Source: Chionoecetes opilio
Taxonomy: Eukaryota > Arthropoda > Malacostraca > Decapoda > Majidae
DNA: 64,000 nt
Direction of reading: 5' to 3'
Assembly: GCA_016584305.1 (NCBI GenBank)
Contig: JACEEZ010020423.1
Location: forward strand, 132,501 to 196,500
Both the position numbers and the translations under genes were made by a program. The notes beneath the pieces are model-generated. The model ran no database searches, had not been told where the DNA came from, and worked only from the letters and a program-made list of their open reading frames with translations. Positions 11,096 through 23,226 of this stretch are shown one piece after another; positions within the stretch are counted from its first letter, which is position 1, and the number at the start of each line of letters is the position of its first letter.

Positions 11096-11757
11096 CTGCG
11101 TTGGGTACGAAAATCGGGGAGCTTCCCGAATTTTGAATGCACCCACTAACTTTTTGTGGCCTCGGCCGAGTGCGTCACGATCGTCACGATGGACCCATAA
11201 CCAGGACCATGACGGCGCTGCTCACTGCATTGTTGGCGCTTAGTGGTTTCAATTATGGAATGTGTGAAGGGGGCTCAAGTGATCAAAGGGGGGGAGGGAA
11301 AAACTCTAACCCAGTCATCCCTGCAAACGCAGTCACCCCTGTTTTCTCTCGAGACTCGGAGAGAGTAAACAGGGGCTCTCAGCTGGCTACTTGCCAGCCT
11401 CCTGTCTCCCCACACAACATTACCACTTGTGAGTGTTTTCCCTTTTTTATTTTTAAATTAATGTGCAGTTTGTTTTTTTGTGAGCTATTTTTCTTTCAAA
11501 TGTTTTTTTCTACAGAATAGGTAGTAGTGTGGGAAATATAACCGTTTTTTGTTGTGTTTGCTAAGTTTTTTTAGCTTGAAAACATGTCTTTATTTATTTA
11601 TTTATTTATTTTTTTTTTTTTTTAATTTTTTTTTTTATTTGATGGGTCCGGGAACCAAACCTATATTTTCCAATAGTTATGTGTTTTTCTTTTAACGGAT
11701 TTCAATTTACAGTATGCCGGTGGAACCAAACGCTCGTATCTTCGGGACCTCCCTGTA

Positions 11758-13089
11758 TCCCTTTTTCACCATTTCCTTATTTTATCCTCTTTTAGTTTCT
11801 CATCTTCCTCACCTCAAAACATATTTCACTAACAGTCCCATCTGCATGTCCCTGTGAGAAAAAAACACTTAAAAAATAAAATTAAAATTAACACATTCCT
11901 CACCAGAACTTATAACTCCCCCTGACCATTTTAAAGGGACCCCCCAATTCCCCAGTCTTTGTTTTACAAACTAAAACATCCCTTGGGGCGGTCTTTGCGG
12001 CCCAGCACCTAATCTCATAGGTTTTTCTTTGCTGTTGTGTTAACTTTTTGACATCCTAGCCACACTTTACTGAGCTTGCTCACCTATTCTACTTAACCCT
12101 CTTGTATATGTCCCTTTTTCATCCTATGTTTTTTTAAAATTTCCCCCATCATCCTTTTGGGGATTTTTTTTTTTGATCTTATCGCCCTATAAAAAAAAAA
12201 ATTCTGACCTGAAAATTAAATTCAAACCCCAAAAAAAATATATAAGCCTATTACACCGACCTCACTGTATCCCCCCCTCCCCGCATCAGACCCATTTAAC
12301 CCCCATCCAACCCATTTTGATCCCTTCTAGGTTCTTCTTAATCTGCAAAATTTCCATTCTGAAGTCAGGTACTTTATGCATTTTAAACATTTCTAGAACC
12401 TCTTCCCTTTTTAAGCAAAACCCAAATTTTCATAATGATCGCTATTACTCTGCCCTTTCCAAACTTAAACTCTGTAACAAAATTTTCCGTTTTTTAAAAA
12501 ATAAATCTGAATATTGTTCCCCTAGTTTTGGGCCCCCCCCCCCCCCCCCTTACCCCCATTATACAGCGTTATAAGCAGAAGGCAAAAATAAAAAGGCTTG
12601 GGGAAGATGGAGAATTAGGGGAGGAAACAAATTATGGGAAATTTCTATAAAGGAAGAAAAATGTAAAAATTCAAAAAGAAAGATACCCAAAAACAAAAAA
12701 TAAACAAATAATATGTAAGGATGAAACCAAAAAACTACTTTACAGTAGTCTTTGGATGAAAACCCCAGCACTTCTATGTCATGTATCACTGAAGAATCGG
12801 AAAGGCGAGAAGGATTGGATGTGCGGGTAAGCTCAGACCTCCGTCCAAAAAACAATGTATTGAGGCTAGAAAATCGAGCTAATAGGTTTCAGAAAGTTTG
12901 CCTGGAGTGTTTAAAAAATTAAAAAAAAAGTGCTGATGTTATTCTAAAGCTTTATTTGGCTCTAGTCACACTTCCCTAGACTAGCAGTTCAGTTTGGGGG
13001 CCCCAATTTCAGGATGGATATAGCTTGTTAAATCATCAGTCCAGAGAAGGATGAATAAATAATCAGGGGTGCAAAATTTTTGTAATAAA
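11758..13089. other. AT-rich, homopolymer-rich stretch without a supported gene
   Basis: Expected to contain the remainder of the LINE split by the pogo-like element at 8971..11755, but no motif can be read securely. It contains runs of C (12533..12549), A and T. Confidence 0.5.
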
Positions 13090-13420
13090 GATTGAAGCTA
13101 TTTAAATTTTCACTCACTCGAGGGGTGGGAAGGGGCGATTGTAGAAATTTTTTTAAGTGGTTAAAAAAATACAAAAAAGGGATTAGGAAAGTTCTCAGGC
13201 TTAAACGGGTAAACAAGAAGAAATGATTAAAAATGAAAAGCGTTTAAAAAAAAAAAAATGGGAGAAACTGGGTTTCCCAAAAAGGGTGGGAAATGACTGG
13301 AATGGATCGTCGTCAGGGGGTTAGTGCGGGGTCAATAGGGGGTTTTAAAAAAGGCTAGAAGTTTGATGGATGGGGATGAAAGGGGGATTAGGTAGTGTTA
13401 AGTAACGAAACTACAGGAAA
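13090..13420 (+). pseudogene. LINE ORF2 C-terminus (CR1/L2-like), decayed
   Basis: The plus strand reads LTRGVGRGDCRNFFKWLKK, then VLRLKRVNKK. In shifted frames it continues with a region near 13310..13385 giving DWNG, VSAGSIG and FKK, then a 'MDGDE' tail. This order (RGD...FK, LK..., W..L...VVSA.S...FK..LD..MD) is the C-terminal end of CR1/L2-type LINE ORF2 proteins. It has many frame breaks at homopolymers. It lies on the strand opposite to the kinase exons. Confidence 0.5.
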
Positions 13421-13685
13421 AAAACCAGTTTAGGTCTCACCCCTCTTTTAGCTTCCTTATTTTTATGTTCTTAAAAATTACATCTACCTAATATTATTTT
13501 TATGATACATTACCTGACAAATAACAAAATCCTATTTTCTTCATAAAAAGATAATTACACTATCCAATGTTATTTACAAACATAAACAATGCTATAGGTA
13601 GGGCATAATGATATTATATGACTGCCTTAACGAATTACCAATCATAAACAGGGTCAAGCTAACCAAGACGGAATCAAAGAATTAC

Positions 13686-13787
13686 CTCATGAGATTCATG
13701 AAGCCTTTCTAGGAATGCCTTTCTCTCTCACTCTGGTCCACATCCAAAGCGCTCCTTACGAGTTTTGAAGACGTCCTTTCGCTTATC
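13686..13787 (-). CDS. SLK: SLK/STK10-type STE20 kinase, coiled-coil exon (downstream of the 15340 exon)
   Basis: On the minus strand an acceptor (TTCCAG at 13788..13793) precedes GATAAGCGAAAGGAC, giving DKRKDVFKTRKERF. Shifted frames then give DVDQSERER and AFLERLHESHE, ending at the donor GAG|GTAATT. In SLK/LOK/Slik kinases this segment directly follows 'LLKQE.DLLPK', which is exactly where the upstream exon (15340..15489) ends in phase. The C-terminal coiled coil mediates dimerisation and regulation of these kinases, which act on ERM proteins and cell shape (family knowledge). The frame is broken twice, by one extra base in a T run and about two extra in GAGAGAAAGG. The two sum to three bases, so either sequencing error or a decayed exon is possible. 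Confidence 0.7.
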
Positions 13788-13949
13788 CTGGAAGATGACG
13801 TAATAAAACATGTCATTTCTTGAAGAAAAAAAATTAAAACATTCATGCTTGTAACAAGTATTCTTTAATAATGAACAAATTATGGTTCTGCATAAGGTTA
13901 AGATGGGGGCATAAGCTAAGCTGTGCGTGGCCTTGTTGCTCATCTCTGT

Positions 13950-15140
13950 CACATTAGCCCTTGAGCCTGTGGAGGGTGACAAAACCGGTATCCCAGGCTA
14001 GTGGGGACATCTGGGTTACCACAGTTACCTTATATCTCAACATTCTCCAATCACAACCAACCAATACATCCTCCAACTTCTTCGTCAAAGCCCATGTCTC
14101 AGAACCATACAGCAATACTGATCTTATACATGCTTCTAATACTCTTCCTCTGTTTTTCAATGGAATACTCTTGTTTATCAGCAGTCCTGTTATCTATCTC
14201 CACTTCATCCATGTAGTTGCTACCCGTGTTCTTACTGCTCCCTCCACTCTACCCTCGTTATCTAACATGTCACCAAGATACAAAACTGTTTCACTTTTTC
14301 TATTACATCACCATTCACTTCTATAGTTTCTACCTCTTCCTCTTCTGGCGGGTCCCCCTCCATTGATTCTTCTTACACACACTGGACAGCAGAAACTACC
14401 ACCCTATTCAGGTTTCCTAGTCCCGAACATCTTTTATGACACCAAATGTTATTCCTTGCAACGAACAGAGGTTACTCCTACTCCACACAGGGAAACACTG
14501 CAAACTCCACAGGGAAACCTTCCCACTTGCATATTTTGCTCTTTTTTTCTTGCCTGTTACCATCATCTTCGTCTTGGACATATTCACCTTCAGACCTCTT
14601 CTTTCCATTGCTCACTTCCAATCTATAAATCTCCTCTCAACTTCCTCCTTTGTCTCAGCTGTCAGGACTAAAATCATCTGCATATAGCACCTCCCATGGA
14701 CCTCCTGTTCTGCATTCCTTTTGTGGCCTCTTCCATCACTACCACAAACAAAGAGGACTGAGACTTGAGAACTTGATGCACCCCACACCTATCTCAAAGG
14801 CATCTGATGTTCCTCCAGCTACTCTCACCCTTGATCTCGACCCTTCATACAGTGCCATTACCAACCTTACAAGCCTCTCCGTAATGCCCATCTAATTGTT
14901 TTTCATGGAGTCCTGTCAAATGCCTTTTCTAGATCTACAAACACATGATACAAGCCTCTTCCGCTTTCCCTTATATATTATGACTACTTCGTAATATGCT
15001 GTAGGCCAATTGGCGGTGGCCAGAATGAAGGCGTTAAACTCCTTCCCTCACTAAGCAGTCCACTTCTACTTCTCTTTTGATATTCTCATTTTGCAGACTT
15101 TCAAAATACTTCTCCCACCTAAGCCACAAAATGCATATAA
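13950..15140 (-). pseudogene. LINE fragment (RTE-like), reverse transcriptase to C-terminus
   Basis: From high to low coordinates the minus strand shows a reverse transcriptase block (a 'HVFVDLEKAFD'-like reading near 14920, in broken frames), then ERGLKVNMSKTKMMVTGKKK, then RGRVLEACIRSVLLYGSETW. 'GLKVN..KTK.M' and 'LLYGSETW' are the standard blocks downstream of the FADD box in RTE-like LINEs. At least three frameshifts are present. The fragment lies inside the intron between the two kinase exons, on the same strand. Confidence 0.65.
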
Positions 15141-15339
15141 AGACATTGACCTGTCTAACAGCCACTTATTTTTTTTCCCCAAAATACAAACTTACTTTTC
15201 CATGCAAATGATAAGTGAAATATAAGTTGGAGAAAGACAAAAATGTGTCCTGTGCATTGATTAACCTCAAATCCTCATGGAAATCTCATACACTCGGACA
15301 TGGAAACCCAAATTCTAATTACTAAGAAAAATTACTCAC

Positions 15340-15489
15340 TTTGGGTAGTAGATCAATTTCTTGTTTCAGAAGCTTCAATTCTGTTTTCAGAGACTCTCTA
15401 AAAGCTTTCAACTCACGCTCTTGTTCGGCTCTTATCTTCTTACTTGCATTCTTCAGTTCCACTTCTTGCAGGCTCTCTGCCTTTTCCAC
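15340..15489 (-). CDS. SLK: SLK/STK10-type STE20 kinase, coiled-coil exon (intact)
   Basis: A clean 150-bp exon, 50 codons in phase 0. The acceptor CCTTGTAAG precedes GTGGAAAAGG, and the exon ends CTACCCAAA|GTGAGT, a strong donor. It encodes VEKAESLQEVELKNASKK, then IRAEQERELKAFRESLKTE, then LKLLKQEIDLLPK. This is the charged coiled coil C-terminal to the kinase domain in SLK/LOK/Slik proteins, where 'I(R/K).EQ(E/D)REL..FRE.LK.E..LLKQE.DLLPK' is highly conserved (family knowledge). The kinase domain and other exons are not in the window or not recognisable, so the gene must extend well beyond 15.5 kb. Orthology to SLK versus STK10 cannot be settled from 50 residues. Confidence 0.82.
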
Positions 15490-15760
15490 CTTACAAGGAA
15501 AATAGTTTAATGAAATATATAACCAAAAATGAGAATTAGATTTCACCACACACACACACTTACTGATCTGATATATAAGGAAAGTTGGAAAAATTGGGTT
15601 TTCCATCACTGGATGAAAAAAATAAGAAGGAAACTTGATAGCAGTGTATTATAGCATTAGCATATATAGCATTAGAGCCATGATGGGAATGGAGAGAATT
15701 TACAAAGAAACACATACTATGTAGAGACATAATTATGAGCCTATGAGTATGTGGAATATA

Positions 15761-15921
15761 ACTGAAAAAAGACAGGATGCTGAAAAGATATCAAGAAATA
15801 CAGTTTTCCATATTGGTGTATTGATGTGTGGAATAACCTGGACAATGACATGGTAGATGCCACGAGCATTCAAAAGTTAAAAACTAAAATTGGCAAATAC
15901 AGATACCGAGAGGGACCCCAC
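15761..15921 (+). pseudogene. 3'-terminal LINE fragment, same family as the 20.3..24.1 kb LINE
   Basis: Frame AAG AAA TAC AGT reads KKYSFPYWCIDVWNNLDND then MVDATSIQKLKTKIGKYRYR. It aligns with the C-terminus of the LINE at 20348 (IKKYSFPYRSLEAWNNLDAK, ARSIQDFKGKLDNSRFGDG). It is 5'-truncated and ends beside the pogo-like element at 15944. Confidence 0.7.
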
Positions 15922-16284
15922 CATACGACTCATTTTCTATATACAGTAAAACTCCTTTATTTTGGCATTCTTTATCTCGGTAACTTCTACAACTCGGCAG
16001 GGTTTCAAAATACTATTTAAAAAAAAAAAAATCCTTAATTTATCAAAAAATAAGAAGAAAAAATCCAAAAAATGAAAAACCAATGATCGACAAAATGGTC
16101 CTGATTTTGGCCCAATGATGACTTTTTCAAGCCAAAGCCTGTGCCCAGGTAGCCTCAGCCCTCCACCAGCAGTGAGTCCTTCTGCAGTCTTATCAGTACT
16201 GTGCCCTCAGATTTACAAGAACACATTTTTCAAAGTGACAGTGATTGAGTTAATTAATGAAAACGTTCTGTACAGTAGTGAATA

Positions 16285-17064
16285 CCATATTTTACGGCTT
16301 ATAAGATACACTTTTTCCCCTAAAAAATACCCTGAAAAACACTCATGCGTCTTCCAAGACGAATGTTGTAGGAGGTTAGCTTAGGTAGCTATTCAATTCA
16401 GCCTCTTATATGATGTAACCTCAGTACTTAACTGTTACAAGTACGTATTTAGAATACCATAAGACATTCAAATCAACTAATATGTCTTCACTCTGTGATG
16501 TTTACTGCAGTACTGGCGGGAGCCATTCCGACTCGGCAGATTGGCGCCAACAGCCATTCCGTGTATAAGGAACTTGGTTACATTAAATGAAAGTTTGTAT
16601 ACTTATGTACATGTAGCCATCACAAATACTAGACGCATACAGGAAAATTCAAACAATACGTGGTGAGGCACAGGAGGCAGGCAACGTAGTGAGGCACGGG
16701 AGGGCGTGAGAGGTGTTTGTTTACACTCAGGACAACAAAGCCAGACTCAGCTGATCGGCACACCAGGTACGCAGCTGCACACCACCGCGGTCGGCTTTGT
16801 TTTCACTCCCGCCGTCCGACCTGCGTCTACATGTTCAGCCAGCCAACATGACGATTTACTTATACTATCGCATACAAGCTAAGAAATAAAAATGGCTGAT
16901 GAGCAGTGCTGAATTAAGATAATGAATAGTGAGTGTGTTCTTGTGTGAAAATGACTGTATATCGAACAACAGTTTTGGTGGTCTGTTTTGTTTTTTCTTG
17001 GAAATTTCTTTCCAAAACCGGGTGCGTCTTCCAAGATGCAGCGTCTTATAAGCGTTAAATACGG
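16285..17064. mobile_element. TA-flanked MITE, 780 bp
   Basis: The left end CCATATTTTACGGCTTATAA and right end TTATAAGCGTTAAATACGG are inverted repeats, continued by (A)GATRCA..CTT and GGAAGACGCACC-like sequence inside. TA flanks both ends (16283..16284, 17065..17066). No coding content. Confidence 0.75.
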
Positions 17065-17231
17065 TAAGTGTTTTAGTGTATAAGTGCTGTACATTAGTGT
17101 TCATGAGTTTAGTGTTTAACCCATAAACCTCCGGTGACGGGATTCCTGTCTTTTGCTGTCCCGCCAATATTTGCATTTTTTGGCATTATTGACTGAGACA
17201 ATAATTTTATTGTCTCCGGGGTTTTAACGGG

Positions 17232-18143
17232 CAGGGTTGTTGATTCTTTTATTTTATCTTTTTTTAAATAAAAAATCAGATTTATTTGATTTAAATCTTT
17301 TTTTTTTATTTTTTTTTTTATTTGATGTTCTACATAAAATCTACTACTACAGGATATTGTTTAGCATATTTATAACAAAAAAGAATAGAAAAATTTAATT
17401 AAAGATGCATATAACATAAATATCAGATGAATTTACATATTTTCTATTTCTGTGATGGACTTTTCACATAAATAGGCCTATGTCTATAAGCGATTTTTCG
17501 CGACGTTTGCCAAGCCGGTTCTAGACCAGCTAGGCTGGCCCTTTGTATTTTTTTTTATACCCTTAGTATAGATTACCCACTTGGTATATTTTAATCTATT
17601 ATCGGTATAAATATTACTAAGGGCTGGCCCGGCTGCACTGCTGCTCGCGAAAACACATCCAACTGGCCCCGTCCCATTCGTGGTTCCTATCGGCTGGGGG
17701 ATCGAGTGAGCGGTCCTACTGTCCTGCAGTTTTACCCCCCCCCCCCCCACGACACTAATGATAAAAGGGATTATTAATTTGACCTCCGGTAATAACCTCC
17801 TACTGGCATATGAAAGAAAACCGTAGTCATCATTCTGTCTGTGATGAGAGTCAGCTACACAATTATTGCCTGATTTTGCTATATCGTACTGTTCGGACCT
17901 AATTTTTCATAGTCATCCCTGCTACTTGACTTCCAAATGGGAAATCAAATAAAAATAAAGAAAAATCAAAAAAATTTGGGTGCTCATAAAGCCCATTTGC
18001 TTAATTTTCCTTCTTTCCCCTCTCGTTTTCAATAATGATAAGTTATGATTTAATCAGTGATTCATTAAATTTTTTTTTTTTTATTTAAATCATGATTTAA
18101 ATCAGTGATTAAAATCAACTTGATTTAAATAAAAAAACCCTGG
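17232..18143. mobile_element. hAT-like MITE with 8-bp target duplication TTAACGGG
   Basis: It begins CAGGGTT and ends AACCCTGG. It is flanked by TTAACGGG at 17224..17231 and 18144..18151. The subterminal regions are GATTTAAAT-rich on both sides (17275..17310 and 18085..18130). An 8-bp duplication plus CAGGG ends is the hAT signature. No transposase is visible; the middle is unrecognised. Confidence 0.8.
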
Positions 18144-18151
18144 TTAACGGG

Positions 18152-19226
18152 CAACCCTATTTTACGTTTTACCCCACCTCCCAAGCACAGTGGAGGGAAA
18201 AGGACGTGCTGTTAATTATTTCCCCTTGTCTGCATGCGTGAAGGTAGCGCAGTGCGCCTGTGGTGGCGCAGGGCGGGCGGAGACTCGGCCCAGGTCAACT
18301 GCATCCGAAAAAAAAACAGTGCGACTGGGAAAAAATTTAACCAGTGATAATTAGACTAGTTTGTGTTTGGAAAAAGTTTAGGTAAATTTATTATACAGTC
18401 TAAAAGTAAACTTTATTGGAGGAACCCCTTAAAGAAATTAACGGTGGGGCAATCGATGGCAATGGAATTTAATATTGGGATAAATTATAGCGACCTTATA
18501 ATGTTGTAAGAAAAAACCCTGGTCATGAGATACACCTTTAAACAAATTTTATCCCCTGAAAGATCGAGAAAGTAAAATTTTTCTTTGGATTTTTTTAGGG
18601 GAGCCCGACCCCCCAAAACCTAGGGAAACAATGTTGGGCCAGGAAAAAAGTAATTGTTATTATGCCTTTATACCAGATGGTAAAGAATAGAAGTCGAAGT
18701 TTATTCCAAAGCTTTATGCTTTCTCACAGGCCTTAAAAAAAATTTTATGGCATTTAGTTTTCTAATACAGGATGGATATAGTGTTTTAAAAAATAGGAAA
18801 ATACACAATGTCAAGGGAATCGGGTAACTTTAGTTTTTTAAAAATTTTTAAGGGTTTATTACAATTTTACCCCAACCCCTACCTCCAGAAAACCCCAAGT
18901 AAGGGCCGGATTGAAGGAAAGTTTTTTAAGTGATTTTAAAATTGATTTAAAAAAAGGAGGGTGGAAAAATTCTTCATTTAGTACTAAATATCCCATGGGC
19001 AATTAGGCACTTCCAGTTTGTTTCATTGGGAAGAGGAAGGATTGGCGGTGAGAAATCAGTAGTATAAATTATCATGTTTTTGTCTGAAATTGTCACACAA
19101 GGCATTGATGGAAAGACACCTATTGAAGCAAAATTTATCAACACCGCCCCGTTCTGGGAGGACGACATTCGTCCTCTAGCCCGTGGTCTATGGGTTAATA
19201 CTGTATGCAAAAAATTGGAAACACTA
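18152..19226. other. Non-coding stretch of the composite element
   Basis: No gene is seen. Part (about 18690..18790) resembles 12940..13030 (AAAGCTTTAT, CAGGATGGATATAG), suggesting a shared decayed repeat. Runs of A and T are frequent. Confidence 0.4.
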
Positions 19227-19702
19227 CCGTAGATAACACTATAGTCGCCACCTGCACTAATGTCGCCAGGTGCCATATATTACGAATTATAGCATCACTA
19301 CTGATTTTTATGTGCCACTGAAGATGACACACATTAGTTTATATCATAACTGTATAATCTACCCTGTTTCAGTGTTGTTTTATGCTTTGTATCTGCAAGT
19401 ATATATGGTTTCAAATTTCGCGACTCGTTTTTTTTTCGGGCGACGACGACGGCGGGAGGACACTCAGAACATAAACACTAGTTGGCAATCTTAGTGTTGG
19501 TCGCCACTCTGTTGATATTTTTTGTAATTTGTTCATTTATAGCCATATTATGACACAGATGAAGACTCAAAATGACATAGACTCTCCAGATAGCCCCTTC
19601 TAGCTTTCCAGAAATCATGGATGTAGAAATGTAAGTATTAACGCCACCAGACGTCTGTAAATAGAAAAAACGTTGTCATGGCGACTTTAGTGTTATCTAC
19701 GG
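19227..19702. mobile_element. TA-flanked MITE family A, copy 1 (476 bp)
   Basis: The ends CCGTAGATAACACTATAGTC and TTAGTGTTATCTACGG are flanked by TA (19225..19226, 19703..19704). The whole length aligns with 62841..63308 (shared GCATCACTACTGATTT, GTTTTATGCTTTGTATCTGC, GGACACTCAG, TTAACGCCACCAGAC). Confidence 0.9.
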
Positions 19703-20152
19703 TAGGATGAATGAAAATTCTGCAGTTTACCCAAACAAATTTACCGTAAAATAAAACGTATCAAGTGTCAGGAATATTATTCTTATGGGTAACTAAAATA
19801 TTATTTAATTACATATTCTTTAGCGTTATATTACGATTTTAGTCCCCCTAACACCTCCGAAACCTACCAGAAACCCCATTCCACGCTTGGAAGACACTGG
19901 ATGTAAACATGGTAAGCCACCTTTATTTAAGTGTTTATTGTTAAAAATTTGACTTTTTTTCAAAAATTTAGATTTTGTGTGTTGTGGTGAAATGTTAAAG
20001 TTCTCCTCCTACAACTCGGCAAAAAGGCTAACTCTGCAAGGCCTGCACACGAATTATGCCATGATAAAGAAGTTTTACTATATTATAACAGGGAAAATAT
20101 TACAAGCACTGAAGTGCTAAACCCTTGGCAAAGTGCATTTTACACTACCCTC

Positions 20153-20280
20153 CCGAGTTTCACGCTATGCGAGTTTCGCGATCCTCGAGTTTCGCGCTGA
20201 TTCCTAAATTCTTACCATCCCGACTTTCGCGCATTATATCCCCGAGTTTTGCGTTTTTTTTTTTTTTTTTTTGGGGGTGT
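20153..20280. mobile_element. Decayed pogo-like terminus followed by a T run
   Basis: CCCTCCCGAGTTTCACGCTA then repeated GCGAGTTTCGCG phrases resemble the 'CCCGTTATACGAG' style ends of pogo/Tigger elements. The right side is lost in a T run and a GT repeat beside the LINE tail. Confidence 0.35.
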
Positions 20281-20347
20281 GTGTGTGTATTTACCTAGTT
20301 GTATTTACCTAGTTGTATTTACCTAGTTGTGACATACAGGAAAATAG

Positions 20348-23226
20348 CTATGCTCGTCTTGTCCCGTCTCCAAATCTACTATTATCCAGTTTGCCTTTGA
20401 AGTCCTGAATACTTCTTGCATTAATCACTTTTGCATCAAGGTTGTTCCAGGCTTCTAGGCTTCTATATGGGAAGCTGTATTTTTTTATATCCCTCTTACA
20501 TGTTGTCCTTTTCAATTTCTTCTCATGACCTCTTGTACTTCTGTCGTCCCACACAAACATATCATTTCTATCAATTTTTTCAAGACCCATTGATGCTCTA
20601 TACACTGCTATAAAATCTCCCCTTTCTCTTCTTTTCTCAAGTGTTGGGAGTTTTAGTCTTGAAAGTCTTTTTTCATATGTTAAATCTCTCAGGCTTGGAG
20701 CCATTTTTGTGGCTGCTCTTTGTATTCTCTCAATCTTCCTTATATCCTTCTTTTTATGTGGTGACCAAATCACTGCCGCATATTCCAACCTTGGTCCAAT
20801 CAGAGATGTTATCAATTTCTTGATCATCTCTTCATCCAGATATTTGAATGCCATTCTTATATTCCTCAGCAACTGGTATGTATCTCCTGTGATCTTGTTT
20901 ATATGCTTCTCTGTGGACAAATTGTCCTTAATCCATACTCCCAGATCTTTTTCGACCTTTGTTTTGATTATCCATTCGTTTCCCATCGAATACTTTCATC
21001 TCTGTCTCTTTTTGCTACTGCCCATTTCCATCACTTTACACTTTTTGGCATTAAACTCCATTTCCCATATTTGACTCCATCTGAAAATCTTATCTAGATC
21101 CTTTTGTAAATCCTCACAGTCCTCTTTACTTTCTACTGTTCTTAGTAATTTAGCATCATCAGCGAATAAACTCATATAACTGTTTACTCCTTCTGCCATA
21201 TCATTTACATAGACCAAGAACATCACTGGGGCCAATACTGATCCTTGAGGAACTCCACTTATCACACTGCACCATTCTGACTTTTGATCTTTTATTACTG
21301 TTCTCATCTCTCTGTTGCTCAAAAAGTCTTCCATGCACTTCAGCAAACCACCCTTCAATCCTCCTACATGTTCTAGCTTCCAGCGCAGTCTCTTATGAGG
21401 TACCTTGTCAAATGCCTTCTTTAGGTCCAAGTAAATGCAATCGACCCACCCTTCTCTTTCCTGTGTCACATCGATCACTCTCGAGTAAAAGCTCAATAGA
21501 TTTGTTGTACATGACATTCCTCCTCTAAATCCAAACTGGCCACCTGCAAGTGTGTTTGTCTCTTCCAAATATTTCAACCATCTGTCTTTCACAATTTTTT
21601 CACACATTTTTGCCACTACACTTGTTAATGATACTGGCCTGTAATTTAGTGGTTCTTCTTTGTCACCTCCTTTGTGAATTGGCACAATATTTGCTCTTTT
21701 CCAATCAAGCAGGACTCTGCTCTCCTTGAGTGAACTCTCAATTACACTATGTAATTTTCCTGCAAGTTGGTTACTGCACTCTTTCATTATCCAGTTCGAC
21801 ACTCCATCTGGACCCGGGGCTTTTCTCACATCTTGACTTTCCATTAGCCTTTTTACTTCTATTACGTCTACTTTTATGTCTTCCATTATATTTTCTTTTG
21901 CTATTATATTTTTCGTTTTAAATTCACTTTTTCTTGTAAATACAGTCTGTAAGCACTTATTCATCACCTCAGCCTGTTGTGATGCATCTTCATACACTAT
22001 GCCTTCTACCTTCAGCTTATCTATTCCTTCCTTGTTTTTCATTTTTCCATTAATATATCTATAGAAAAGTTTCGGCTCATTCTTACATTTTTCTATTATA
22101 TTCCTCTCATAGTTACTTTCCTCTTCTCTTCGGATTCTTACATATTCATTTCTAGTTGTTTTGTACTTCTCCCAAAGGTTGCTGCCACCTTTTTTCCTCC
22201 AACTATTCCATGTTTTTTCTCTTTCTAGTTTTGCTAATTCACATTTTCTGTTAAACCATTCATTTTTTTTCTTTTCTCTGATAACTAACCTTGGAACATA
22301 ACTATTTATTCCTTCGGTGTAAATTCGGATGAACTCATCCCATTTTTTCTGGGTACTCGTTGCTGCATGGAAATTACTCCAGTTTGTCTCTCCGAAGAAT
22401 TTTCTTAATCCGTCAAAGTCTGCTTTTCCATAATTGTATCTTCCTTTTTTATGTTCTTCTTTTCTCCCCTCCTTTTTGCTATCATTTATTTCAAATTCAA
22501 TAGGTACATGGTCACTCTTTCCAAGTGGGCACTGATAATTTACTTTACTAATTACTTCCAGTTCTTTCGTCAATAGTAGGTCTAGTCTTGATGGTTCTTC
22601 GCTACCTCTGAATCTTGTGTTCTCTTTAATCCACTGAGTCATGATGTTATTCATTACCAAATTCAACAATGTACCATCCCATGAGTCTTCTCCTTCAGTA
22701 TACCATTCTTCCCAGCAAACTTCTTTGCAGTTAAAATCTCCCATCAAATTATGTTCTCACTATTTTCCATCGTATTCTTTAAACATTTGCTTGTGTCTCT
22801 TATCATGTCTCCGTACTCTTCTCTCCCCCAGGAATTTGTCTTAGGTGGAAGGTATACGATTACTAAGTCTCTTATTCTTCCTTTTTTCATCACCAACTCT
22901 ACCTTCAACACCTCTGCCATTCCTTCCCCTTTCTCCACATTTCCTACTACCACATCCTTCCTTGTTAACACCATTACACCACCTCCCTTTTTCTGGTTTC
23001 TGTTTCTCCTCCATACATTATATTGACCCTCCCCAACTGGCACATCCTCAGAATCACTCAGCTTCGTTTCTACTAGACCCAATATGTCTGGTTTCTTGGC
23101 TCTCAGGTAATCGTTTATTTCTGTTAATGTTGACTCTAGCCCATTTATATTTGTATACGATACCTGCCATCCTATTTCATTTTCCTTTGGACTGTCTTCT
23201 CTTACTCTTTTTCTTTTAGATACCAC
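20348..23226 (-). pseudogene. LINE ORF2: endonuclease plus reverse transcriptase, one frameshift and one in-frame stop
   Basis: The first 160 residues (23226 to 22744) contain YTNINGLESTLTEI, LGLVETKL and VIVYLPP, the N-terminal half of the apurinic-type endonuclease. A frameshift at about 22745 leads to GDFNCKEVCW and later GKSDHVPIEF, the endonuclease catalytic Asp/Asn and Ser-Asp-His motifs. The reverse transcriptase follows, with APGPDGVSNWIMKEC, NYRPVSLTSVVAKMCEK, YLDLKKAFDKVPHKRLRW, GVPQGSVLAP and the catalytic LFADDAKLL. A single TGA (20996..20998) replaces an expected Trp codon. Reading resumes in the same frame with KYSMGNEWIIKTKVEKDLG and RIQRAATKM to the end. The protein copies its own RNA into genomic DNA at a nicked target (family knowledge). 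Confidence 0.88.

Larger units (their letters stand above)
8971..11755. mobile_element. Outer pogo/Tigger-like element (CAGGGAGGTCCCG ends)
   Basis: The left end CAGGGAGGTCCCGTTATATG and right end TTCGGGACCTCCCTG form a terminal inverted repeat flanked by TA (8969..8970 and 11756..11757). The right-end tail (TACAGAATAGGTAGTA, then GGGAACCAAACC) is shared with the inner element at 9191..9995. The interior holds that inner element, G-rich minisatellite and CACGATAGCG motifs. No transposase is visible. Confidence 0.65.
15944..20080. mobile_element. Composite pogo-like element, 4.1 kb, with nested MITEs
   Basis: The left end CAGTAAAACTCCTTTATTTT is mirrored by the right end GATAAAGAAGTTTTACTA. 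Both are flanked by TA (15942..15943 and 20081..20082). Near both ends ACAACTCGGCA also occurs (inverted relationship not exact). A stretch near 16130 can be read as SQSLCPGSLSPPPA or FKPKPVP, possibly the tail of a Tigger-type transposase, but it is too short to rely on. It contains the elements at 16285, 17232 and 19227. Confidence 0.55.
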
